Below are positions 1 to 7,073 of a stretch of 38,305 nt of DNA, one piece after another. This DNA is from Thermoleophilaceae bacterium (GTDB taxonomy: Bacteria > Actinomycetota > Thermoleophilia > Solirubrobacterales > JACPNS01), in NCBI GenBank assembly GCA_016462645.1, contig JAEMSX010000020.1:1-38305 (forward strand). The letters run 5' to 3'. A program made the translations under genes and the position numbers. The notes under the pieces were generated by a model that worked only from the letters and a program-made list of their open reading frames with translations, searched no databases and was not told where the DNA came from. Within the stretch, counting starts at the first letter, position 1, and each line of letters starts with the position of its first letter.

Positions 1-46
1 GCCATGAGTTGTATCACCGCAGCGCGATGAGTCGGAGATCTGCCGT

Positions 47-1567
47 CTACACAGCAGCGGGTTCGGCCGGCGCTTCGACCGGCTCGGCCGATTCGCCCTT
101 TGCGCGCAGCGTCACCTGGCCGGGCTCGAACTCACGGCACAGCTTGCGGAAGCGGAAGGTGAAGTCGGGCCAGAGCGTGGTGTTGCGACCGCTCGCGTCG
201 AGGTACCAGCTGTCGCATCCGCCCGAGGTCCAGACTGTGCCCTTGGAGCGCTCGACGATGTCGTCCTCGAAGTTGGCGACGGTCTGCTCCTTCACCTCGA
301 CGGCGGCTGCGCTGTTCTTCTCGACGTGATCGAGCACGCTGAGGATGTACTCGACATTTGACTCGATCATGTAGACCATCGAGCTGTGTCCAAGGCCCGT
401 GTTCGGGCCGATGATCAGGAACGCGTTGGGAAAGTTCGGGACCAGCGTGCCGAGATATGAACGCATCCCGGTCGGCGCCCAGGTCTCAGTCAGTGAACGG
501 CCGTCGCGGCCCATGAGGTTGTTCCACTCGGGGTTGTCGGTGACGTAGAAGCCCGTGCCCCAGATGATCGCGTCGATTTCGCGCTCGGTGCCGTCGCTCG
601 CGACGATTGAGTTCTCCCGCACCTCAGTGACGCCGTGCGTGATCACCTCGACGTTGTCCTGGGCCAGCGCCGGGTAGTAGTTGTTGGCCATCAACACGCG
701 CTTGCATCCGAACGCGAAGTCCGGTGTGACCTTCTTGCGCAGCTCTTTGTCCTTGATGTGGCGGCGGATGTTCAGCTTCGCGCCGAGCTGGGCGATGCGC
801 ATGATCTGCGGCTGCTTCACGAAGCCGATCACGCGCATCTCGAGCATCGAATAGACGAAGCCGCGGGCGATCTTCTGCGTGAATGGGAGGTAGCGGTAGA
901 GCTTGTGCTCAAACTTGGTCAGACTGCGCTCGGAGCGTGGGAGAATCCACGGCGGAGTGCGCTGGTAGAGATGCAGCTCGGCGACATCGGGTTGGATCTG
1001 CGGGACGAACTGAATCGCCGAGGCCCCGGTGCCGACGACCGCGACGCGCTTGCCCTTCAGGTCGTACTCGTGGTCCCAGTGCTGCGAGTGGAACGCCTCG
1101 CCCTGGAACTTCTCGATTCCCGGAAGATCCGGGATCGCCGGTTCCGAGAGCGGACCCATCGCGCCGATCACGAAGTCCGCCGTGAACGGTCCAGCCTCGG
1201 TCTCGCCGCGCCAGAGCTGCGCGTCGTCGTCCCACGCCGCGCTCAGGACTGCGGTGTTGAAGCGGATGTGCTTGAGGATGTCGAGCTTCTTGGCGGTCGC
1301 GCGGATGTAGTTGTTGATCTCCCAACCGCCGGAGTAGCTGCGACTCCAGTCGGGATTCAGTGCAAACGAGAACGAGTAGAGATTCGAAGGAACGTCGCAG
1401 GCGATACCCGGGTAGGTGTTGTCGCGCCAGGTCCCGCCGACGTCGTTGCCCTTCTCAAAGATCACGAAGTCATTGCGACCGGATTTCTTCAGGTAGCGCG
1501 CCATCGCGATGCCGGAGAAGCCGGAACCGACGATCGCGATGTGGGTGTGTTCTGCAGACTGGTTCAC
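47..1567 (-). CDS. Flavin-dependent monooxygenase, Baeyer-Villiger type
   Basis: Predicted 506-residue FAD/NAD(P)H monooxygenase that would insert oxygen next to a ketone carbonyl or oxygenate a related substrate in the cytoplasm. The N-terminus carries an FAD Rossmann motif (G14-S-G-F-S-G19). A Baeyer-Villiger fingerprint F-x-G-x3-H-x3-W-D lies at residues 154-165, followed by a second Rossmann motif GTGASA near 179-184. Length is normal for the family. The reading frame stays open far upstream, but homology begins at the GTG at 1567, just before the first Rossmann strand; no clear ribosome-binding site precedes it. It diverges from the ECF sigma gene across about 87 bases, so shared regulation is possible but not shown. 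The substrate cannot be read from sequence. Confidence 0.88.
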   Translation of the reverse strand: MNQSAEHTHIAIVGSGFSGIAMARYLKKSGRNDFVIFEKGNDVGGTWRDNTYPGIACDVPSNLYSFSFALNPDWSRSYSGGWEINNYIRATAKKLDILKHIRFNTAVLSAAWDDDAQLWRGETEAGPFTADFVIGAMGPLSEPAIPDLPGIEKFQGEAFHSQHWDHEYDLKGKRVAVVGTGASAIQFVPQIQPDVAELHLYQRTPPWILPRSERSLTKFEHKLYRYLPFTQKIARGFVYSMLEMRVIGFVKQPQIMRIAQLGAKLNIRRHIKDKELRKKVTPDFAFGCKRVLMANNYYPALAQDNVEVITHGVTEVRENSIVASDGTEREIDAIIWGTGFYVTDNPEWNNLMGRDGRSLTETWAPTGMRSYLGTLVPNFPNAFLIIGPNTGLGHSSMVYMIESNVEYILSVLDHVEKNSAAAVEVKEQTVANFEDDIVERSKGTVWTSGGCDSWYLDASGRNTTLWPDFTFRFRKLCREFEPGQVTLRAKGESAEPVEAPAEPAAV

Positions 1568-1654
1568 GATTGCACGATTTGATGTTACATAGGGGAGGAT
1601 CGCTTCGCGTGCGAATGATCCGGAGAACGTCGACGCGCGTAGAACCAGGCGACG

Positions 1655-2254
1655 ATGAAACTTTTTGGACGAACCGAGGATCACACGCTGCAGGACCTTG
1701 CCGATGAGGACCTGATCGCGATGGCGCAGCGTGGTGACATCGAGGCGTTCGAAATCCTCTATGACCGCCACAAGGGGCCGGCCTACTCCCTGGCCCGCCG
1801 GATCACCGGCACCGACGGCAACGCGGATGACGTGGTTCAGGAAACGTTCGTTTCCCTCTGGCGATCGATCGAGCGCTACGACCCGCGACGTGCGAGCGTG
1901 CGCACGTGGCTGATGCGCATCGTCCATCGCCGCGCGATCGACCAGTTGCGCTCGCAGATGGTGCACGCCAAGCGTCGCGCAGACGGCGAGGGCCTGATCG
2001 ACGACCTCACCGCCAAGGAGCCTGCGCCAGAGGCACTGACGCTCGCAAACGAACAGTCCGTTGAGGTGCGCGAAGCACTCGGCGATCTGCCAGAGGATCA
2101 GCGCAAGGTGATCGAACTCTCCTACTTCAGCGGCTTCTCGCAGACCGAGATCGCCGAAATGACCGGCCAACCGCTCGGCACAGTCAAGGGTCGAATGCGC
2201 CTCGGGCTGGAAAAAATGCGCGCTCACCTTGAACTCGAGGAGGCACAGGCCTGA
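1655..2254 (+). CDS. ECF-type RNA polymerase sigma factor (SigK-like)
   Basis: 199-residue group 4 sigma factor. Region 2 spans about residues 27-95, with the DDVVQETFVSLW core-binding helix and a WLMRIVHRRAIDQLR segment. Region 4 spans about 130-185, with LPEDQRKVIELSYFSGFSQ and a helix-turn-helix ending GTVKGRMRLGLEKM. There is no extra C-terminal domain. The stop codon shares one base with the start of the next gene (TGATG), so the two are translationally coupled. That partner is an RskA-type anti-sigma factor, which places this sigma factor in the SigK-like group controlled by a membrane-bound antagonist. Target promoters are unknown; no convincing autoregulatory ECF promoter was seen in the short upstream gap. 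Confidence 0.93.
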   Translation: MKLFGRTEDHTLQDLADEDLIAMAQRGDIEAFEILYDRHKGPAYSLARRITGTDGNADDVVQETFVSLWRSIERYDPRRASVRTWLMRIVHRRAIDQLRSQMVHAKRRADGEGLIDDLTAKEPAPEALTLANEQSVEVREALGDLPEDQRKVIELSYFSGFSQTEIAEMTGQPLGTVKGRMRLGLEKMRAHLELEEAQA

Positions 2255-2961
2255 TGGACAACTTGAACGACAACATGCGTGACGACGCCGCGGCATTCGT
2301 TCTCGGCGCGATGAGCGAGCTCGAACGCGAGGCCTTCCGCGTGAAGATGATGCGCGACTGCGAGCTCGGCCGCTACGTCGAGTCGCTCGAGCGCGTCGGC
2401 GACGCCTTGCTCACCTCTTCGCCTTCAGTTGCCGTGCCCGATTCGATCCGCGCCTCGATTCTCGCCGAGGCCCAGCGCGACCTTGACGCCCGCGAGATCC
2501 TTGAGTCGCCCCGCGCCGCACCTGCAAGGCAACCCAGCGGCTACGGCGCGCGCGCCTTCCGGCCGCTCGCGCTCGGACTGGCCATCGTCGTCGTTGCGCT
2601 GGGCGCCTTCGCGATCGGCGGCGGTTTCGAATCCTCAGATCAGTCGAACGCCCCGCTCACCGCGAGCTTCAACGCACCCACCGCTCCAACGATGAACGGC
2701 GAGGTCAAGGCCGTCGGCGATGGCGCGGCCGTGAACGTGAGCGGAATGGACACGGCACTGGACGGCGACGTCTACCAACTCTGGGTCCAGCACGACAAAA
2801 CCGTCTACGCGGCACCGGTGTTCACGGTGAGCAGCGATGGCAGCGGTCACGCTTTCATCAATCGCGAGCTCGCGCCGGGCGACGTCGTGATGATCACGCG
2901 TGAGCCCGCCGGCGGATCCAAGGAACCGACCGGCAAGCCACTGGCCGCAGCCCAGGTCTAG
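2254..2961 (+). CDS. RskA-family transmembrane anti-sigma factor
   Basis: 235-residue single-pass membrane protein expected to hold the upstream sigma factor inactive. Residues 1-75 form a cytoplasmic helical anti-sigma domain. It has one Cys (C36) and no Cys-His zinc motif, so it is not a redox-type ZAS domain. One membrane helix lies at about 103-123. The extracytoplasmic part (about 150-235) matches the RskA C-terminal domain, with YQLWVQ, a beta-rich core and the typical ending EPAGGSKEPTGKP. In characterised relatives such proteins are cut by intramembrane proteolysis to release the sigma factor; here that is inference. The gene starts by a one-base overlap with the sigma gene and ends directly against the convergent yceH-like gene. 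Confidence 0.92.
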   Translation: MDNLNDNMRDDAAAFVLGAMSELEREAFRVKMMRDCELGRYVESLERVGDALLTSSPSVAVPDSIRASILAEAQRDLDAREILESPRAAPARQPSGYGARAFRPLALGLAIVVVALGAFAIGGGFESSDQSNAPLTASFNAPTAPTMNGEVKAVGDGAAVNVSGMDTALDGDVYQLWVQHDKTVYAAPVFTVSSDGSGHAFINRELAPGDVVMITREPAGGSKEPTGKPLAAAQV

Positions 2962-3612
2962 CTAGGAGTCGATCCGCTCGCGCAGCTCGGCGACTTCGCG
3001 CTCGAGCCGCGCGACCGCGGCCTTCAGTTCCGCGATCTCGTCGGTGCGCTCAACCTGGATCGTCGGCTCGGCCGCCGGCGTGGCCACTGTCGGCGCGCCG
3101 TCGAGGAACGATTCACCGCCGCCGAGCAACTGGCGCCAACGCACCTGCTTCTCACCCGGCCTGCGCTCGAGCTTCTCGACCAGACCCTTCTCGGCCATCT
3201 CGGCCAGCTGCGCCTCGACGTCCTCCAGCGCTTCAAACCCGTTGAGACGCTCCGTGCGGGTCTTCAGTTCGCCCGGCGTCTGATCACCGCGCAGCAGCAG
3301 CACCGCGAGCAGAGCCTGTTCCGGCTGATCGAGTCCGAGCGTCTCCGGCACAAGGTGTCGGTACTTCGAGGAGCGCGAACCGTGCCCGCTCGCCGCGCGC
3401 GTCAGCTCGCGGCGATGGAGTTTCTGCAGCGTGTCATGGATGAGATCCTCGTCGTAGTCCACCACCGGGTCGCGGTTGGTGGACTGGTTGCATGCGAGGC
3501 GAAGCGCGTTCAGCGTCAGCGGGTAGGTGTCCGGCGTCGTGCGCTGCTTCTCCATCAGGCACCCGAGGATGCGGATCTCGATCGGATCAAGGTCTGTCGG
3601 CGGGAGGCTCAT
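2962..3612 (-). CDS. yceH: YceH family protein (DUF480)
   Basis: 216-residue protein closely matching the YceH/DUF480 family in length (about 215 residues). The N-terminal signature reads LDPIEIRILGCLMEKQRTTP, followed by YPLTLNALRLACNQ(S/K) and the RDPVV segment. The family is built of two winged-helix domains; its molecular role is not established. The C-terminal 30 residues form a heptad-rich coiled coil (ELKAAVARLEREVAELRERI). The frame is open upstream, but the ATG at 3612 gives the family's normal N-terminus (MSLPPTDLDP). The stop codon abuts that of the anti-sigma gene with no bases between. The start is divergent from the MFS exporter at 3689. Confidence 0.9.
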   Translation of the reverse strand: MSLPPTDLDPIEIRILGCLMEKQRTTPDTYPLTLNALRLACNQSTNRDPVVDYDEDLIHDTLQKLHRRELTRAASGHGSRSSKYRHLVPETLGLDQPEQALLAVLLLRGDQTPGELKTRTERLNGFEALEDVEAQLAEMAEKGLVEKLERRPGEKQVRWRQLLGGGESFLDGAPTVATPAAEPTIQVERTDEIAELKAAVARLEREVAELRERIDS

Positions 3613-3654
3613 CGGCGCCAAGGCTACCGGCGAACACGCGCGCGCGCAAATATT

Positions 3655-3670
3655 GATACGGTGCCGTTTC
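3655..3670. promoter_or_regulatory. Candidate TetR operator upstream of the MFS/TetR operon
   Basis: Imperfect palindrome GATACGG-TG-CCGTTTC, with 6 of 7 arm positions matching, lying 19 bases upstream of the exporter start codon. The form GATACGG..CCGTTTC resembles half-sites bound by several TetR-family repressors. A TetR gene is the second gene of the operon, so autoregulation is the simplest reading. Assignment is by inspection only. Confidence 0.5.
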
Positions 3671-3688
3671 GTAATTCGAAGGAGTGAA

Positions 3689-5254
3689 ATGCACGCCGCA
3701 CCCGACACCACCCCGGTCGACAACAACAAATGGTGGACGCTCACAGCCGTCTCCATCGCCATTTTCATGCTGCTGCTCGACATCACGGTCGTGAACGTCG
3801 CGCTGCCGGACATCCGCAAGGATCTCAACGCATCGTTCACCGATCTGCAATGGGTCGTTGACGCCTACTCCCTGGCGCTGGCCACGACGCTGCTCGCGTT
3901 CGGATCGATCGCCGACCTGATCGGCCGCCGACTGATCTTCATCGTCGGACTCGGCGTCTTCATCACCGCGTCGCTCGCGTGCGGCCTCGCGAACCAGCCC
4001 GACGTTCTGAACATCTCACGCGCGGTGCAGGGCATGGGCGGCGCGATGATGTTCTCCACGTCGCTGGCGCTGATCGCCAGCGCCTTCCAGGGCCCCGAGC
4101 GCGGCACGGCGTTCGGCGTCTTCGGCGCCGTCACCGGCGGCGCAGTCGCGATCGGGCCGCTGATCGGCGGAGTGATCGCCGACGGCATCGGCTGGGAATG
4201 GATCTTCTTCGTCAACATCCCGATCGGTCTCGGCGCCATCGCGTTGACGCTGCGCAAGGTGGCTGAATCCCGCGATCCGCACGGCTACGGAATCGACTGG
4301 GCCGGCGTGGTCACCTTCAGCGGGTCGCTGTTCCTGCTGGTCCTGAGCCTGATCCAGGGCAACGATCTCGGCTGGACCAGCACGCGGATCGTCGCGCAGC
4401 TGACCGGCTGGTTCGTTCTGCTGGTGCTCTTCCTCGTGATCGAGATGCGCAAGTCGCATCCGCTTTTCGACATGCAGCTGTTCAAGAAGCCGGCGTTCGT
4501 CGGCGCGTCGATCGCGGCGTTCGCGCTTTCGGCATCGATGTTCTCGCTGTTTCTCTACATCACGCTCTACATCCAGAACGTCCTCGGCTTCGGCCCGCTC
4601 GAGGCCGGGTTGCGCTTCCTCCCGATCACGTTGCTGTCGTTCCTCGTCGCGCCGATCGCGGGCAAGCTCACGCAGACCCACCAACCGCGCTGGTTTCTCG
4701 GCGGCGGCCTGCTCCTCATCGCCGCGGGCATTCTGCTGATGCAGGGGATCGACTTCGATTCGAAGTGGACCTTCCTCCTCCCCGGCTTCGCAATCGCCGG
4801 AATCGGCATCGGACTCGTCAACCCGCCGTTGGCCTCGACAGCGGTCGGGGTCGTTCCGCCCGAGCGGTCGGGGATGGGCTCAGGAATCAACTCGACATTC
4901 CGGCAGATCGGCATCGCCACCGGCATCGCCGGCCTGGGCGCGATCTTCCAGTCGCGTGTGAACAGCACGCTCACGACCGAGCTCGCGGGTACCGCCGGCG
5001 TCGGCAACGTGAAGGAGTTCGGCCGCGCGGTCACCTCAGGCGCGGTGAACGACGTCGTCCAGCAGCTGCCGGTCAGCGCCCAGGGTGCAGTGGCGCGCGC
5101 GGGCACCGACGCCTTCATCTCGGGCTACCACGCGATCTTCTACGTCGCGACCGCGATCGCGCTCGTCGGCGCGATCCTCTCAGTCGTGCTCGTGCGCCCG
5201 CAGGACTTCGTTCCGCACGGCTTCGGGCCTCCGGCGGAAGGCGCCGAGGACTGA
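3689..5254 (+). CDS. MFS drug exporter, DHA2 (EmrB/QacA) family, 14 TM
   Basis: 521-residue inner-membrane proton-coupled exporter of the DHA2 family. The first helix ends in LLLDITVVNVALPDI, the family signature. Motif A (GSIADLIGRRLIF) follows helix 2, and the helix-5 antiporter motif appears as GAVTGGAVAIGPLIGG. About 14 hydrophobic segments are visible. The start is the ATG at 3689, with ribosome-binding site AAGGAG 4-5 bases upstream; the open frame continues upstream but the family match begins here. The stop overlaps the TetR start by one base (TGATG), so exporter and regulator are coupled. A candidate operator precedes the gene. Substrate is unknown; such pairs usually export toxic hydrophobic compounds. 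A shorter paralogue sits at 32095-33489. Confidence 0.93.
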   Translation: MHAAPDTTPVDNNKWWTLTAVSIAIFMLLLDITVVNVALPDIRKDLNASFTDLQWVVDAYSLALATTLLAFGSIADLIGRRLIFIVGLGVFITASLACGLANQPDVLNISRAVQGMGGAMMFSTSLALIASAFQGPERGTAFGVFGAVTGGAVAIGPLIGGVIADGIGWEWIFFVNIPIGLGAIALTLRKVAESRDPHGYGIDWAGVVTFSGSLFLLVLSLIQGNDLGWTSTRIVAQLTGWFVLLVLFLVIEMRKSHPLFDMQLFKKPAFVGASIAAFALSASMFSLFLYITLYIQNVLGFGPLEAGLRFLPITLLSFLVAPIAGKLTQTHQPRWFLGGGLLLIAAGILLMQGIDFDSKWTFLLPGFAIAGIGIGLVNPPLASTAVGVVPPERSGMGSGINSTFRQIGIATGIAGLGAIFQSRVNSTLTTELAGTAGVGNVKEFGRAVTSGAVNDVVQQLPVSAQGAVARAGTDAFISGYHAIFYVATAIALVGAILSVVLVRPQDFVPHGFGPPAEGAED

Positions 5255-5832
5255 TGGACGCCGCACGCGGACGGGGCCGACCGCGTGACCCCGAGACCGA
5301 CGAACGAATCGTTCGGTGCGCGCTTGACCAGCTCGCCGAGGACGGCTACGCCGGCATGTCGATCGATGGCGTCGCGCGTGCGGCAGGCGTGAGCAAAGCC
5401 ACGATCTACCGCCGCTTCACCGACAAGAACGACCTTGTCACGGCCGCCATCGCCACCTATGCGATCCAGGACGTCGAGGACCTCCGCGGCGACACGCGCG
5501 AGCAACTGATCGCGATGATGCAGGCGGCGCGCGAGCGCATGATCGACGGTCCGGGCATGATGATCATGCGGCAGATCCTCGCCGAGGCGCAGCGCAATCC
5601 GGAGCTGGTGCGGCTGCACCGCGAACGCACGATCCAACCGAAGATGGCCGTGATGGTCGGGGTGCTTGAGCAGGGCATCGAGCGTGGCGAAGTGCGTCCG
5701 GACGCAGATCTTCAGCTGATCGCGGAGCTGCTTTCCGGCTCGTGGATGGCGCGCTGGAACCGTGGCGAGGCGTTTCCGCCGGACTGGTCCGAGCGCGTCG
5801 TCGACGCAATCTGGCCTGCGATATCCGCTTGA
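5254..5832 (+). CDS. TetR family transcriptional repressor
   Basis: 192-residue TetR-type regulator. The basic N-terminus (GRGRPRDPETDERI) leads into a helix-turn-helix at about residues 34-58 containing MSIDGVARAAGVSKATIYRR, a textbook TetR DNA-binding domain. The rest is a helical ligand-binding domain resembling the AcrR-like C-terminal family (RTIQPKM, LLSGSWMARW). Start chosen at the ATG that overlaps the MFS stop by one base; the longer open frame upstream is exporter sequence out of frame. It probably represses the exporter operon through the palindrome at 3655-3670. The ligand is unknown. Confidence 0.93.
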   Translation: MDAARGRGRPRDPETDERIVRCALDQLAEDGYAGMSIDGVARAAGVSKATIYRRFTDKNDLVTAAIATYAIQDVEDLRGDTREQLIAMMQAARERMIDGPGMMIMRQILAEAQRNPELVRLHRERTIQPKMAVMVGVLEQGIERGEVRPDADLQLIAELLSGSWMARWNRGEAFPPDWSERVVDAIWPAISA

Positions 5833-5868
5833 ACGGCCGTCTGCGCCCGCATTACGCCAGTGTTACGA

Positions 5869-5885
5869 GCGTGGCGCAGCCACGC
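5869..5885. terminator. Hairpin downstream of the TetR gene
   Basis: Perfect 7-bp stem GCGTGGC with loop GCA, 36 bases after the TetR stop. There is no T-run directly after it, so it is at best a weak or factor-assisted terminator. A second small hairpin (AGTCT, loop TTTTC, AGACT; 5906-5920) follows and is succeeded by T-rich sequence. Together they may end the exporter transcript. Confidence 0.35.
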
Positions 5886-5971
5886 CATCCGATGTACTCT
5901 TCGCCAGTCTTTTTCAGACTTTCGTTTTATTCGTATCCAATGGGGGACCCTTTCCAGGGAGGTAATTGACC

Positions 5972-6388
5972 GTGAACTTGAAATCTCGCTCTACCGGACT
6001 TCGCGTAGCCAGCTTGCTGATCGGGCTGGTGGCACTGCTGCTGCTCGCCGGCTGCGGCGACGACAAGAAGGAAGAGGGCGCAACGCCCGCCCAGCCGAAG
6101 CTCGCATGCGAAGTCGATCTGACGGTCGAGGACGGCAGCTTCAGCAAGAAGGCGGTCACCTGCAAGCCGGGAACGATCAAGATCACGGTCACCGTGCCGT
6201 CCAGCGCTGACGGCAAGCACGGCGTCGGCATCGATGGCGGTCAGTACAAGGACATCAAGGGCGCTCCGGTTGCCCCGGGTCGTTCGACCAGCCTCACCGT
6301 CGCAGTGACGAAGGACAAGTACACGATCTTCGACTCGTACAAGAACAACCGCGACAAGGGTTACGAGACGACGCTCACCGTCAAGTAG
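5972..6388 (+). CDS. Putative lipoprotein with a cupredoxin-like beta domain
   Basis: 138-residue exported lipoprotein. A lipoprotein signal peptide ends in the lipobox LLAG-C28, followed by GDDKKEEG. The mature domain looks like a small beta sandwich of plastocyanin type: a CKPGTIKITV strand, a histidine in GKHGVGIDGG (H83), VAPGRSTSLTVAV, and a terminal TTLTVK strand. The C-terminal Cys-x-His-Met copper loop of true cupredoxins is absent, so a type 1 copper site is not supported. C46 and C64 could form a disulfide. Start: the GTG at 5972 is preceded by AGGGAGG at a normal distance; a TTG at 5966 lies too close to it. A clear intrinsic terminator follows. Function unknown. Confidence 0.7.
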   Translation: MNLKSRSTGLRVASLLIGLVALLLLAGCGDDKKEEGATPAQPKLACEVDLTVEDGSFSKKAVTCKPGTIKITVTVPSSADGKHGVGIDGGQYKDIKGAPVAPGRSTSLTVAVTKDKYTIFDSYKNNRDKGYETTLTVK

Positions 6389-6413
6389 TTCAAAGCGCAA
6401 CTGCTTTCAGATC

Positions 6414-6447
6414 AAGGCCGTCTCCGGATTTCGGAGGCGGCCTTTTT
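6414..6447 (+). terminator. Rho-independent terminator
   Basis: Stem of 13 positions (AAGGCCGTCTCCG paired with CGGAGGCGGCCTT, one G-T wobble) with a short loop, running straight into TTTTT. It lies 26 bases after the lipoprotein stop and is the clearest intrinsic terminator in the window. Confidence 0.92.
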
Positions 6448-6452
6448 CGTGG

Positions 6453-6560
6453 CTAGAGCCAGAGCTTTGTGGCGGCGATGATCATCCCCGCCAGGACGAG
6501 CACGACGATGACGATCTGCATGATGATCCAGTTGAGTTGCACGGCCGTGAGCCTAATCAC
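6453..6560 (-). CDS. Possible very small membrane protein (about 35 residues)
   Basis: A GTG-initiated frame encodes about 35 residues, dominated by one hydrophobic helix (WIIMQIVIVVLVLAGMIIAA) and ending TKLWL. A second GTG at 6542 would give 29 residues. A G-rich stretch lies upstream of the first GTG but is not a clean ribosome-binding site. The gene would fill most of the gap between the lipoprotein terminator and the stress-protein promoter. Support is only the coherent single-span hydrophobic pattern in an otherwise empty gap; it may be chance. Confidence 0.3.
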   Translation of the reverse strand: MIRLTAVQLNWIIMQIVIVVLVLAGMIIAATKLWL

Positions 6561-6629
6561 CCACACCGCCCCCCTGCTCCCGTATGATCGACCGGCACGT
6601 CATCAAGCGCAAACCGGAGTGAGGAAAAC

Positions 6630-7073
6630 TTGATCGAGAAAATCGTCGTCGGTACAGACGGTTCCGACACCGCAGCCCAGGCAGTCATCCAGGCCGGCGA
6701 CCTCGCCGAGAAGCTCGGTGCGTCGCTGGTGATCGTCAGCGCCTTCGACCCGGTCTCGTCGGCCCGCCTTGAGAAGGAGCGCGCAGACGCTCCCCAGGAC
6801 GTTGAGTGGTCGATCAATGAACGCGAAGATGTCGACGCGATGCTCAGCCAGATCTCCGCACCGCTCGAGGAGCGCAACATCGACGTGAAGATCTCGGCGC
6901 GCCAGGGCAACCCGGCAGACGCGATCCTCGATGTCGCCGAAGAAGAGGGCGCCGACCTGATCGTGGTCGGAAACAAAGGCATGGCCGGAGCCCGTCGCTT
7001 CCTGCTCGGAAGCGTTCCGAACAAGATTTCACATCACGCACCGTGCTCGGTGCTGATCGTGCGAACGACCTAG
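6630..7073 (+). CDS. Universal stress protein (UspA family)
   Basis: 147-residue single-domain UspA-fold protein. It opens with the family strand IEKIVVGTDGSDTA and ends with the ATP-binding motif G-x2-G-x9-G-S (GNKGMAGARRFLLGSV) and the last strand CSVLIVRT, so it is of the nucleotide-binding type. The start is a TTG preceded by GGAGTGAGGA; no ATG fits the family N-terminus. A candidate -10 (TATGAT, 6583-6588) lies 42 bases upstream. Its stop codon interlocks with that of the convergent protease gene in CTAG. Probable role: cytoplasmic stress response; the specific stress cannot be told. Confidence 0.92.
   Translation: MIEKIVVGTDGSDTAAQAVIQAGDLAEKLGASLVIVSAFDPVSSARLEKERADAPQDVEWSINEREDVDAMLSQISAPLEERNIDVKISARQGNPADAILDVAEEEGADLIVVGNKGMAGARRFLLGSVPNKISHHAPCSVLIVRTT

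Noticed and set aside
1-46. Start of a further gene at the left edge
   Set aside because: Short ATG frames here only run opposite the monooxygenase C-terminus and show no protein features.
635-1582. 315-codon plus-strand frame opposite the monooxygenase
   Set aside because: Mirror-strand shadow of a gene with a full Baeyer-Villiger fingerprint; composition is charged and low in hydrophobic structure.
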